A stretch of DNA of 64,000 nucleotides, from positions 186,001 to 250,000 of the forward strand of contig JADJNC010000060.1 of assembly GCA_016709335.1 (NCBI GenBank), read 5' to 3'. The position numbers and the translations under genes are program-made. The notes under the pieces were generated by a model. The model searched no databases. It saw nothing but the letters and a program-made list of their open reading frames with translations, and was not told the DNA's origin. The stretch's first letter is position 1. Each line of letters begins with the position of its first letter. This DNA is from Candidatus Propionivibrio dominans. Its GTDB lineage: Bacteria > Pseudomonadota > Gammaproteobacteria > Burkholderiales > Rhodocyclaceae. Positions 43,362 to 52,178 of the stretch are shown piece after piece.

Positions 43362-44959
43362 TCAGCCCCGGTGCGCCGCCCTGATCATGTCGACCGCTTT
43401 TTCGGCAATCATGACGGTCGGCGCGTTGGTATTGCCGCCAACGAGCAGGGGCATGATCGAGGCATCGACAACGCGCAGACCGCTCAGCCCGTGCACGCGC
43501 AACTGCGCATCGACGACGGCCTGTGGATCACACCCCATCTTGCAGGTACCGACCGGATGATAAATCGTTTCGGCCTTGTTACGTATGAAATGCCGGAGAT
43601 CATCGTCGCTCAGGACGTCGCGACCCGGAACAATCTCCGCGCCGCGATAAGCGTCGAAGGCCCTGGCGGCGAAAATCCTGCGCGCCAGCCTGACACCGCG
43701 CAGCATGTGCTCGATGTCTTCCGGGTCGGTAAGATAACCGGCGCGGATATCCGGCGCGGCAAACGGGTCGGCACTGTGCAGGCGTATCTCGCCCCGACTT
43801 TTGGGTCGCAGATTGCATACATGCAGTGAATAACCTTCACCGCACAGAAACAGCAGATCACGCGCATGGTCGCGCAGCTTCCCCGGGCTGAAATGGAACT
43901 GCAGGTCAGGCAGGGCTTCGTCCGGCGAACTTCGGGTCACCCCGCAGCCTTCCGCGCCATTGGTGGTGAACATCCCGCGACCGGCCACCAGATAACGCAG
44001 CAGATCGAACCCGCCGCGCAGAACACTGCGCCAGGTAATGCCATAGGAGACCGGCCGGGTACAGGCCTGTACCAGCATGACATCGAGATGATCCTGCAGA
44101 TTCTTTCCGACACCCGGCAGATGATGCCGGGGTTCGATGCCGACCTGTTCGAGTTGCCAGGCATCCCCACCCCGGACAACATCAGCAGGCGCGGACTTTG
44201 AATGGCCCCGGCCGAGAGAATGACTTCCAGATTCGCCCTGACGTGCTGCAAGCGCCCCTGATGCTTGTATTCGACGCCGACGGCCCGATTGTTTTCAAAG
44301 AGCACCTGCGTCGCATGAGCCCCGGTAATCACCGTCAGATTGGCGCGTGCGCGCGCCGGCGCCAGATAGCCGCGCGCCGTACTGCAGCGACGACCGTCCT
44401 TCTGCGTCACCTGAAACGGCCCGACGCCCTCGGGATTCGGCCCGTTGAAGTCGGTGTTGTACGGCAGGCCAGCCTGCACCCCGGCGTCGATGAAGACCTG
44501 AGTCAATGGACTGGGGCTGCGCAAGTCGGCGACATTAAGCGGCCCGCCCGTTCCGTGATACGCCGAAGCACCGCGCTCCTGATTCTGCGAACGTTTGAAG
44601 TAAGGCAGGACATCGGCAAACGACCAGCCCGGGTTGCCCAGTGCCGCCCATTGATCGTAGTCATCCGGATGGCCGCGCAGGTAACACATGGCGTTCGATG
44701 AACTGCTGCCGCCCAGTGTACGGCCGCGCGGCCAGAACATCCGGCGCCCGCCCATTTCCGGCTCGCCCTGCGTGTAGAAATTCCAGTTGAGCACCTTGCT
44801 GCGCATCATCCAGATGATGCCCATCGGCATGTGAATCAGGGGATGCCGATCCGGCGGGCCGGCCTCCAGCAGACACACCGAAACATCGCTGTCTTCGCTC
44901 AGCCGGCTGGCCAGCACGCACCCCGCCGAGCCGCCGCCAACAATGACATAATCGAACAC
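43362..44959 (-). CDS. GMC-family oxidoreductase, choline/alcohol dehydrogenase type (frameshifted)
   Basis: GTG at 44959 follows AAGGAGG and begins [14 protein letters not shown], the FAD-binding start of GMC flavoproteins. The first frame continues through [20 protein letters not shown] to L-L-M-L-S-G-V-G; the second resumes [10 protein letters not shown] and reaches the C-terminal H-P-V-G-T-C-K-M-G and [10 protein letters not shown]. One missing G in a G-run near 44165-44168 (GGGG where GGGGG is expected) explains the break. The joined protein has about 530 residues, the usual length. It follows a coniferyl-aldehyde-dehydrogenase-like gene and may oxidise an alcohol to the aldehyde used by it. 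Confidence 0.85.
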
Positions 44960-45012
44960 GCTTGCCGCCTCCTTGGTGAGTGTCCCAACCATCAGCAATC
45001 CAGGCCTCCGGA

Positions 45013-46428
45013 TCAGTGCAACAGAATCTTCATCAAGCGCTCGAACCGGGCGCCGTAGGGCGGTTTGAAGAGGCCGATCCCCGAGAACCTCGATTGATGG
45101 AAAACGCCCTTCTGCGCCGAAAATGTCCGGAAGCCATCAAAACCGTGATAACAGCCCATGCCGCTCGGCCCCACCCCGCCGAAAGGCAGGTCGTCCTGTG
45201 CGATGTGCAGAATGGTGTCATTGATCGTCACCCCGCCGGAAACCGTCTGCTTCAGCACCCTGTCTAAGCTCGACGAATCGGTTTCGAAGAAATAAAGCGC
45301 CAGTGGCCGTGGCCGCGCATTGACATAGTCAATCGCCTGATCGAGGTTGCGATAGGGAACCAGGGGCAGCAACGGTCCGAAAATCTCGTCCTGCATGACG
45401 CACATGCCATCATTAACCCCGTGCAGAACGAGCGGGAACAGGCGACGCGACAGCGGATCGGAAAGCGCACCCGGCACCAGCTCGACAATTTCCGCGCCCT
45501 GCTCCCGCGCCTCATCGACATAGCCGCAAAGCCGCACGTAATGGCGATCATTGATGATGCTGGTGTAGTCCGGCGTGTTCAGAATGTCGGGGTAGCAGCG
45601 GGCCACGACGCGACGCGCTATTTCGATAAAGTCCTGCTCGCGACCGGCGGGCAACAACACATAGTCCGGCGCGATGCAGGTCTGTCCGGCATTGAGCGTC
45701 TTGCCGACAATGATTCTTTCGACCGCCTTGGCGAAGTTCGCCGAGTTCCCGATGATCGCCGGCGACTTGCCGCCGAGTTCGAGCGTCACCGGCACAAGAT
45801 TCTCAGCCGCAGCGCGCATGACATGCCGGCCCACCGGCGTCGACCCGGTAAACAGCAGATGGTCGAAAGGCAATTGCGCAAAGGCCTGGGCGATCTGCGC
45901 ATCGCCTTCGACCACCGAGACCTCATCGTCTGAAAAATGACGCGCGATCAACCGGGCGAACAGACGCGACGTCGCCGGCGTCAATTCCGACATCTTGGTC
46001 AGCACCCGGTTACCAGCGGCCAAAGCCCCGGCGAGCGGCGCCACGGCGAGGAAAATCGGGTAGTTCCACGGCACGATGATGCCCACCGCACCAAGCGGCT
46101 GAAAACGCACCTCGGCGCGCGCCGGCCTGAACCACGTCGAAACGCGGCGTCGCTGCGGACGCATCCAGCGGCGCAGATGCTTAAGGGCATCGTCCAGCGC
46201 GGCATGACAGGGGAACAACTCCAGCAGGCGCGTTTCGGCAAGCGAACGGTTGCCGAAATCCTGACACACCGCCTCAGCCAGCGCATCGGCGTTGTCACGC
46301 AGCAAGCGATCCAGCGCCCGCAGGCGTCGCGCACGCAACTCGACCGGCGGATTCGGCTCGCGCCGTGCCGCAGAATGCAGGCGGGCAAAGCGGGTCTCCA
46401 GCGAGTTCGGATCATCCAGATCGTTCAT
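45013..46428 (-). CDS. Aldehyde dehydrogenase, coniferyl-aldehyde dehydrogenase type
   Basis: The 471-residue enzyme oxidises an aldehyde to the acid with NAD(P). The conserved segments are P-W-N-Y-P-I near residue 123, E-L-G-G-K-S-P-A with the general-base Glu near residue 220, and the nucleophilic Cys in N-A-G-Q-T-C near residue 254. The overall sequence best resembles the coniferyl-aldehyde dehydrogenase branch, but true substrate is not evident. It starts behind GGAGACAAAGGA and is followed after 53 bases by the GMC oxidoreductase, so a two-gene alcohol-to-acid unit is plausible. Confidence 0.85.
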   Translation of the reverse strand: MNDLDDPNSLETRFARLHSAARREPNPPVELRARRLRALDRLLRDNADALAEAVCQDFGNRSLAETRLLELFPCHAALDDALKHLRRWMRPQRRRVSTWFRPARAEVRFQPLGAVGIIVPWNYPIFLAVAPLAGALAAGNRVLTKMSELTPATSRLFARLIARHFSDDEVSVVEGDAQIAQAFAQLPFDHLLFTGSTPVGRHVMRAAAENLVPVTLELGGKSPAIIGNSANFAKAVERIIVGKTLNAGQTCIAPDYVLLPAGREQDFIEIARRVVARCYPDILNTPDYTSIINDRHYVRLCGYVDEAREQGAEIVELVPGALSDPLSRRLFPLVLHGVNDGMCVMQDEIFGPLLPLVPYRNLDQAIDYVNARPRPLALYFFETDSSSLDRVLKQTVSGGVTINDTILHIAQDDLPFGGVGPSGMGCYHGFDGFRTFSAQKGVFHQSRFSGIGLFKPPYGARFERLMKILLH

Positions 46429-46471
46429 TCCTTTGTCTCCGGCGCATCAAATTCCATATTTACCGTCTGAG

Positions 46472-46608
46472 AGTCTGTGAAAAAAATCATTGTTGCCTGA
46501 TTTCAACGCTCGTCATCCCGGCACAAGCCGGGATCAAGCTCGTTTATCTGATTGTTTTAATGAATATCAGAGGAAGGTACTGGATTCCGGTTTTTACCGG
46601 AATGACGG
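46472..46608. repeat. Paired REP palindromes (BIME-like), copy 2
   Basis: It matches 41392-41530 over about 135 bases, including the leading GTCTGT...AATCATTG...CCTGAT, the palindrome CATCCCGGCACAAGCCGGGAT, the AT-rich spacer and the second palindrome ATTCCGGTTTTTACCGGAAT. It occupies most of the 294-base gap between the aldehyde dehydrogenase and the FFLEE-type gene. Confidence 0.85.
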
Positions 46609-46722
46609 CTTGGGAAGTGGTTATCCATTAATTCACATGCTTTGAGTGTATGCCGCTGCCCTGCCGCCCGTTAGGGGAATTCTTCTAAATGGCAGGTGCT
46701 GAGCCGTGCATAATTCATCGCC

Positions 46723-47454
46723 ATGGACGATTCGCAACCCGATGACGAAAAGCAGAGATGGACCGAGGCACTGCGCCGCCATCTGAAAACGGCAAAAGCG
46801 CTTCGCCAGCAAGCCAATCAAGCGCCAGCCGCTGCCCGCAAGCGCCTGCTGCTGCGCGAATGGCAAGCGGCACGCCTGGCGCGCAGCTATGCCGGCCTGC
46901 TGGCCAGCGAACGCTTCGGACAGGCCGCGCAGTTCTTTCTCTCCGACCTCTACGGCCCGAAGGACTTCAGCAGCCGCGACGAGGAAGTTGAACGGATTTT
47001 GCCGTTGCTGGTCAGCCTGCTGCCGGCCTCAGCGCTGCAGACCATCGCGCTGGCCATCGAAGTCGATGCGCTGACCGAACAGCTCGACGCCGCCATGGTG
47101 GTCGAGCTGGAACGCGCCGGAACAATCGACTGCATCGATGAAGACGCCTACACCGCTACCTACCGCCAGGTCGGCCGGCGCCCGGAGCGGGAACGGCAGA
47201 TCGTCCTCATCCGGACTACCGGCGAAGCCCTCGAACGACTCGCAAAAAACTCCCTGCTCACCACCCTGCTCAAGTTGATGCGCGCACCGGCACAGCTTGC
47301 CGGGCTTGGCGATCTGCATGCTTTTCTGGCCAGCGGCTTTGCCGCCTTTCGGCGCATGGGAAATGCGCGCGAGTTTCTCGACTGTATCGAAAGCACCGAA
47401 CGGAAACTGTTCCAGAACATGTTCAGCGATGTTGCTAAACCTTTTGCATTCTGA
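46723..47454 (+). CDS. FFLEE-motif-type conserved hypothetical protein
   Basis: The 243-residue protein resembles a betaproteobacterial family named for an F-F-L-E-E motif; here the segment reads F-F-L-S-D-L-Y-G-P-K-D-F-S near residue 65, followed by R-D-E-E-V-E-R-I-L-P. It is soluble and helical, with no signal peptide. Function is not known. The ATG is clear. It is the last intact gene before the mobile island. Confidence 0.7.
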   Translation: MDDSQPDDEKQRWTEALRRHLKTAKALRQQANQAPAAARKRLLLREWQAARLARSYAGLLASERFGQAAQFFLSDLYGPKDFSSRDEEVERILPLLVSLLPASALQTIALAIEVDALTEQLDAAMVVELERAGTIDCIDEDAYTATYRQVGRRPERERQIVLIRTTGEALERLAKNSLLTTLLKLMRAPAQLAGLGDLHAFLASGFAAFRRMGNAREFLDCIESTERKLFQNMFSDVAKPFAF

Positions 47455-47610
47455 GTCTTGGGCTACCCCGGAACCAGGGTTCGCTTGCGGTCGGAGTTGA
47501 ATCCCCTGTTGTTTGCGGATATCCGTATTCCCTGATTGATAGGCAGACGCGCGTTGCAGTTTGTAACAGCGATTCATGATGGGTTTATGAGTTTGACGAC
47601 TGTCTCAGTA

Positions 47611-48028
47611 CGACCCCTATGCACAGTTTGAAACTATGTGCAGGTAGGCGCTGAATCGCAGTATCTGAGGGCGTTTAGGCCGGCAATGCTGCACATAGTT
47701 TTTGGCATGCCGCGTTCCCAAAACATTTTTTTCCTCGCAATCACCAAGAAACATTCGTCGGCGTCACTCGCATGGAATGTCTCCCGTGTTCATTGCCGTC
47801 GCCGTCAATTCGGGGCATCTGGCGTAATGGGGTTCCCTTACTTTTTTCACAAACCGGATCGCGATGAGCCGGTCGCCGTATTGCACGAAATGAATTGCTG
47901 CGCTCCCCGACGCCGAAACTATGTACAGTTTTACGCTGATAAACTTCGCCCAATGCTAGGCACTACCGAATTTACGATCACTCTACCCAAGAGTGGTGCA
48001 CATAGTTTCAAACTGTGCATAGGGGTCG
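47611..48028. mobile_element. 418-bp non-coding cassette bounded by perfect 32-bp inverted repeats
   Basis: The left end (47611-47642) reads CGACCCCTATGCACAGTTTG followed by AAACTATGTGCA; the right end (47997-48028) is its exact reverse complement. Each end contains two near-symmetrical 11-12-base half-sites (TGCACAGTTTG and AAACTATGTGCA), the layout of a tyrosine-recombinase core site. Related half-sites occur inside, TGCACATAGTTT at about 47690 and AAACTATGTACAGTTT at about 47916. An open frame from 47638 to 48045 runs through it but has no recognisable domain and depends on the repeat for its start, so I do not call it a gene. The tyrosine recombinase follows 137 bases downstream. Confidence 0.75.
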
Positions 48029-48164
48029 CTGTACTAAACCGCTGACGCGGTAATGGTGGGTTACCAGTCGTAGGCGGAGTCTCGAATTCACAAAGAGTTC
48101 CGATCGGAGAATGATGAAGTGGCTGCGTGCAGCACTTCCCTCAATTCCGATAAGGAGCTTGACC

Positions 48165-48942
48165 ATGACCCCACTACGCCGGCGGATGCTTGAAGATATG
48201 GCCATCCGCAATCTTGCCGAGAACACCCAATCGTCCTACATCCAGCAGGTCATCGCCTACGCAAAACACTTTCACCGTGACCCGGAAGAACTGGGACCGG
48301 AAGAGATTCGAGCCTATCAGCTCCATCTGACGCAAACTCGAAAGCTCTCGGCCAGCAGTATCAGTGTGGCCACCGGCGCGTTGCGCTTTCTCTTTCCTGG
48401 AGTCAATCGACAGCATCAAGCACCGGGCGATTCTGATGACCGCCTACGCGGCCGGTTTGCGTGTTTCCGAAGCCACCCATCTCAAGGTGACCGACATCGA
48501 CAGCCAGCGCATGATGCTCCGTGTCGACCAAGGTAAAGGCGGTAAGGATCGATTGGTGATGCTCTCGCCGCGCCTGCTTGAGACGTTGCGTACCTACTGG
48601 CGATCCGCCCACCCGACGCAGTGGCTGTTTCCGGGCGATCCGCCCGATCAGCCGATCACCCGCAGTGCCGTCGAACTGGCCTGTCAGAAAGCGCACCGCG
48701 CCTCGGGCGTCACCAAGCCGATCACGCCGCACTCGCTGCGCCACGCTTTTGCCACCCACCTGCTCGAATCCGGCACCGATGTGCGCACCATCCAGTTGCT
48801 GCTCGGTCATCGCAGTCTGGCCACCACCTCGCGCTACCTGAAAGTCGCCACCACCACCGTGTGCGCCACGACCAGCCCCTTCGACCTGTTGCCCCAGGTT
48901 CAACCGCCACCGACGATACCGACGCCCCCGGCTCATTTCTGA
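48165..48942 (+). pseudogene. Tyrosine recombinase (phage-integrase family) with internal deletion
   Basis: Frame 1 starts at ATG 48165 behind AAGGAG and encodes the N-terminal core-binding domain (M-T-P-L-R-R-R-M-L-E-D-M, Y-I-Q-Q-V-I-A-Y-A-K-H-F) as far as T-G-A-L-R-F-L-F. A second frame then carries the catalytic domain: A-A-G-L-R-V-S-E (Arg), G-K-G-G-K-D-R (Lys), H-S-L-R-H (His, Arg), L-G-H-R-S-L (His) and T-S-R-Y-L (Tyr), so all catalytic residues exist. The roughly 35 residues that normally join the two parts are missing at about 48395, and the frame changes there. It is thus a deletion mutant unlikely to be active. It is fused in arrangement to an IS91-type transposase, a known pairing. 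Confidence 0.8.
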
Positions 48943-48950
48943 GACCGGAC

Positions 48951-50149
48951 GTGCGTGCCACCGGGCTCGAGGTGGCGGACATCTTTCACCAAGCCGGGCC
49001 CCTCTACCGTCAGCAGCACGCTACGGCACTCAGCCGTGGGCAACGCGGCGTCATGAACGCCATTGAGCGCTGCCGAACTGCTGCGCTGGGCGGACACGTC
49101 GAGCAGTGTGATGCTTGCGGTCTACCAGCGCATTGCCTTCAACAGTTGCAGAAATCGCCACTGCCCGAAGTGTCAGTCTCTGCTGCGTGCGCAATGGCTG
49201 GAAGATCGCCAGGCTGATCTCATTCCGGTGGAGTATTTCCACGTGGTCTTTACGCTACCCGAGGCGGTCGCGGCGATTGCGTATCAGAACAAGGCGGTGG
49301 TCTACGGTCTCCTGTTTCGCGCCACCGCCGAGACCTTGCGCACGATCGCCGCCGATCCGAAACATCTGGGTGCCGAGATCGGCTTCATCGCCATCCTGCA
49401 CACCTGGGGGCAGAATCTGCACCACCCGCATCTGCATTGCCTGGTCCCGGGTGGTGGTGTGAGTGCAGATGGCGAGCGCTGGATTTCTGTCTGCCGGGGT
49501 TCTTTCTGCCGGTGCGTGTGCTTTCACGACTGTTTCGCCGGCTGTTTCTGGAACAGTTGCAGCGTGCGTTTGATGCCGGCGATCTGCACCTTTATCACGC
49601 GCTTGAAGAACTTCAGGCACCGGCGGCCTTCGCCCGCTATCTGGCACCGGTGCGGAAAACCGAGTGGGTGGTTTACGCCAACCGCCCTTTGGCGGACCCC
49701 AGCAGGTCCTCGAGTATCTCGGTCGCTACACGCATCGCGTCGCTATTTCCAATAACCGGCTGATCAACTTCGCTGATGATCGGGTCTGCTTTCGCTGGAA
49801 GGATTACCGCCATGAATCGCGCCCGAAGGTCATGCAGTTGGCGGCCGACGAATTCATTCGCCGCTTTCTGCTTCATGTGCTGCCGAGCAGTTTTCAACGG
49901 ATTCGGCATTACGGCTTCCTGGCCAACCGCTACCGTGCGGTCAAACTTGAACGATGCCGGGAGTTGCTGGCCGAACCCGCTCCGATCATCCCTGTTCCCG
50001 ACGCTCCTCTCGACTACCGCGACCGCTACCAGTGGCTCACCGGAAAATCGTTGCGGGATTGCCCGAAGTGCGGCCAGGGCCACATGGTTTGCATCGAGAC
50101 CTTCTTGCCGGGCACCCTGCCACGCGGACCACCGGGGGAGCGCGTATGA
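48951..50149 (+). pseudogene. IS91-family transposase (Y2 type) broken by several frameshifts
   Basis: Read across frames, the product shows the N-terminal zinc-finger region (C-D-A-C-G, then C-R-N-R-H-C-P-K-C-Q), then F-H-V-V-F-T-L-P, H-T-W-G-Q-N-L-H-H-P-H-L-H-C-L with the HUH metal motif, and downstream Y-L-G-R-Y-T-H-R-V-A-I-S-N (tyrosine region) and C-P-K-C-G-Q-G. Frame changes occur near 49121-49125, 49480-49495 and 49680-49690. IS91 elements transpose by rolling circle and lack terminal inverted repeats. The start GTG at 48951 is approximate. Confidence 0.85.
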
Positions 50150-50717
50150 AGGCTCATCCCATCGCGCGATGGTCCCTTTCCGGGTTTGCCTCACGGAACG
50201 GCGGATTTCCTTTGGTCTGGAACTCGTCATCCCATCACCCTGCGCACGGGTCATCGCTGGACTGTCGAGCAAATTGCACCGCTATACCGTCAGGCACCGG
50301 ACACACTGTCAGGAATTCAAGGCTCATGCTTCAATTTAGCCCTTCTGGCCTCGGTCTAATTCGCAGTTCGATGCGGCCGCTCTGATTCAATCCCCATAGC
50401 ACCACCGTCTTCGCGCTGGTTTAGCACAACAGGATTTTTAGCCTACCGGGCGCGGTAGCCGTTCTACGCCACTCCTCAACCGCAGTGCGCCGCGCCCGCT
50501 AACCTAAAAACCCTCTGCACTATGTAGAGGTTTACAAAGCGACCCTTTGCGGTCACTGGAAGTTTCGAAGGTCAAATGGCAGCTAACAGCGTTGAGCAGC
50601 CGTCCGTGACGACTGCTCAATTACAAGTCCTCGGCCAATCCCGCCATTAACTCAATGCGCAGAATCCGGCAGCAATCTGCCCTTGGACGATCAGCCTTGT
50701 CTGGTGAAAATCAACAA
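50150..50717. other. 568-base gap: tail of the mobile island, no gene seen
   Basis: No convincing coding frame exists here. A hairpin CCTCT-N9-AGAGG (50512-50530) is followed by a second, GACC-CTTTGC-GGTC. These could be part of a rolling-circle replication end of the IS91 element, but I cannot place the exact boundary. The last 120 bases before the porin stop show no feature. Confidence 0.4.
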
Positions 50718-52103
50718 TCAGAACCTCAGGCCAACACGAATGCCCAAAAGCTGGGTGTTATCCAGATTCTTGAAGTTGCCGTTCGCATCTTGAACCTTGT
50801 CGAGCGCCGGTGAGATGTACTGGTAGCTTGGACTTATGCTCAGCCACGGCGTCACCGCGAAGTTGTAATAGACCTCGACAGCGCTTTCCCGGTGTAGCCC
50901 CAAATTAAAGGTGTCGCGCATATAGGGAATGAAATTGTCGCTAAATTCAGTGAGCGCCCAGCCGATCCCGAATTCGTCATGGGGTCTGCCGGGAACGATG
51001 CCTTTGCCGACGAGGCCCAGCGAATAACTGTATTTGACCGGGTTTGCCTTGCCGTCGCTGAGGCCGAAGCTGAAAAATGTCCCCAGACCACGTTTCGACT
51101 CCCCTTCCGGCTGCCACAGATACTGCTCGAAACTATAGACGGCGGCCCAGGTTTCGTTCTCCATGTTCAGCGGCTGCGTGGGGACAAGCAGCGCCGGCGC
51201 GTGCTTTTCGAGTATGTCAACCAGAACTGGCCCTGGATTTCCCAAGCGGGGGTAGCGCGCTGTCAGCAATGAGCGTGCGATATTGCTCGGGTCCTGGATC
51301 AGCGAGGTGCGCTCTTTGTTGCTCCACGCGAATGTCAGATTCTGGTGGCCGGGCAGGCCGAAGGGCTTGATCTTGATATCGCCGCTCAAGAGTGCCATGA
51401 CACCATCGCTAAAGGCGTTGTTGAGACTGTCGTCCATAATGGTGCCGTTCGGATCGAGCACCATCCCGGCTACGGTGATGTCGTACGAGGGCAGGTAAAG
51501 TGCAGTTGCGCCGTAGGCCGAAAGCGGAACCATTGCCAGCGCTACCGGGAAATTGAGGGCGGTGTTCAGGAACCCTGTACGATTGTCGCCGTGAAACTGG
51601 TTGGTCGGGGCGAGTGAATTGATCTTGCCCAACTGGAGGCCGAATTGCGGACTGAAGAACTGGGTGTAGGTCAGTTCCTGGATACCGGTATCGGGCTTGG
51701 TGGTCGGCAGTATCCAAAATTCGTTTGCCGGAATCATGGCGCCGGAATCATACAGCAGGTTATTTCCGAAGCTGCTGATCGTCTGTACCTTGAAATAGCC
51801 ACCCCGCCACAGGCCCAACTTCCCGGTATCGACCGTCAGCGCAAAGATGGCGTTGCCCCAGTTACTGCCGCCGGCATCCCGACCGCCGCTCGTGATGGTT
51901 TGTGGTGTCCAATAGGCATCAACGTCAAGCACGATGCCTTTCTTGGCCATTTCATCTCGCAATCCACCCCAGTCGCCAGTGAGCCTGGGACGCGTAGCCA
52001 AATCCCCACCCCAGGTTTCGGGAATGGCCTCTGGCATGGCAAGCGCTGGAAGTGAGGCGCTGAACAGTGTGGCCAAAGCGGCTAACCGAAGTTTCGATTT
52101 CAT
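50718..52103 (-). CDS. Carbohydrate-selective porin, OprB family
   Basis: The 461-residue outer-membrane protein has a signal peptide (K-S-K-L-R-L-A-A-L-A-T-L-F-S-A-S-L-P-A-L-A) and an OprB-like start of the mature part (R-P-R-L-T-G-D-W-G-G-L-R-D near residue 38). Alternating hydrophobic beta strands follow, ending with the C-terminal R-V-G-L-R-F, where the last residue is Phe as usual for barrel recognition. It lies 75 bases downstream of the arylsulfatase and is probably co-expressed to import sulfated or related substrates. Confidence 0.85.
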   Translation of the reverse strand: MKSKLRLAALATLFSASLPALAMPEAIPETWGGDLATRPRLTGDWGGLRDEMAKKGIVLDVDAYWTPQTITSGGRDAGGSNWGNAIFALTVDTGKLGLWRGGYFKVQTISSFGNNLLYDSGAMIPANEFWILPTTKPDTGIQELTYTQFFSPQFGLQLGKINSLAPTNQFHGDNRTGFLNTALNFPVALAMVPLSAYGATALYLPSYDITVAGMVLDPNGTIMDDSLNNAFSDGVMALLSGDIKIKPFGLPGHQNLTFAWSNKERTSLIQDPSNIARSLLTARYPRLGNPGPVLVDILEKHAPALLVPTQPLNMENETWAAVYSFEQYLWQPEGESKRGLGTFFSFGLSDGKANPVKYSYSLGLVGKGIVPGRPHDEFGIGWALTEFSDNFIPYMRDTFNLGLHRESAVEVYYNFAVTPWLSISPSYQYISPALDKVQDANGNFKNLDNTQLLGIRVGLRF

Positions 52104-52178
52104 GTATTACCTCGTTGTTTTCCAGACAATGCATTGAGCACACGGCTGGTGGTGAACTAATGCCAAGTTTCGTTTTGC

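Noticed and set aside
47638..48045. Open reading frame of 135 codons across the inverted-repeat cassette
   Set aside because: It starts and ends inside the inverted repeats, has no recognisable domain and no ribosome site; more likely chance.
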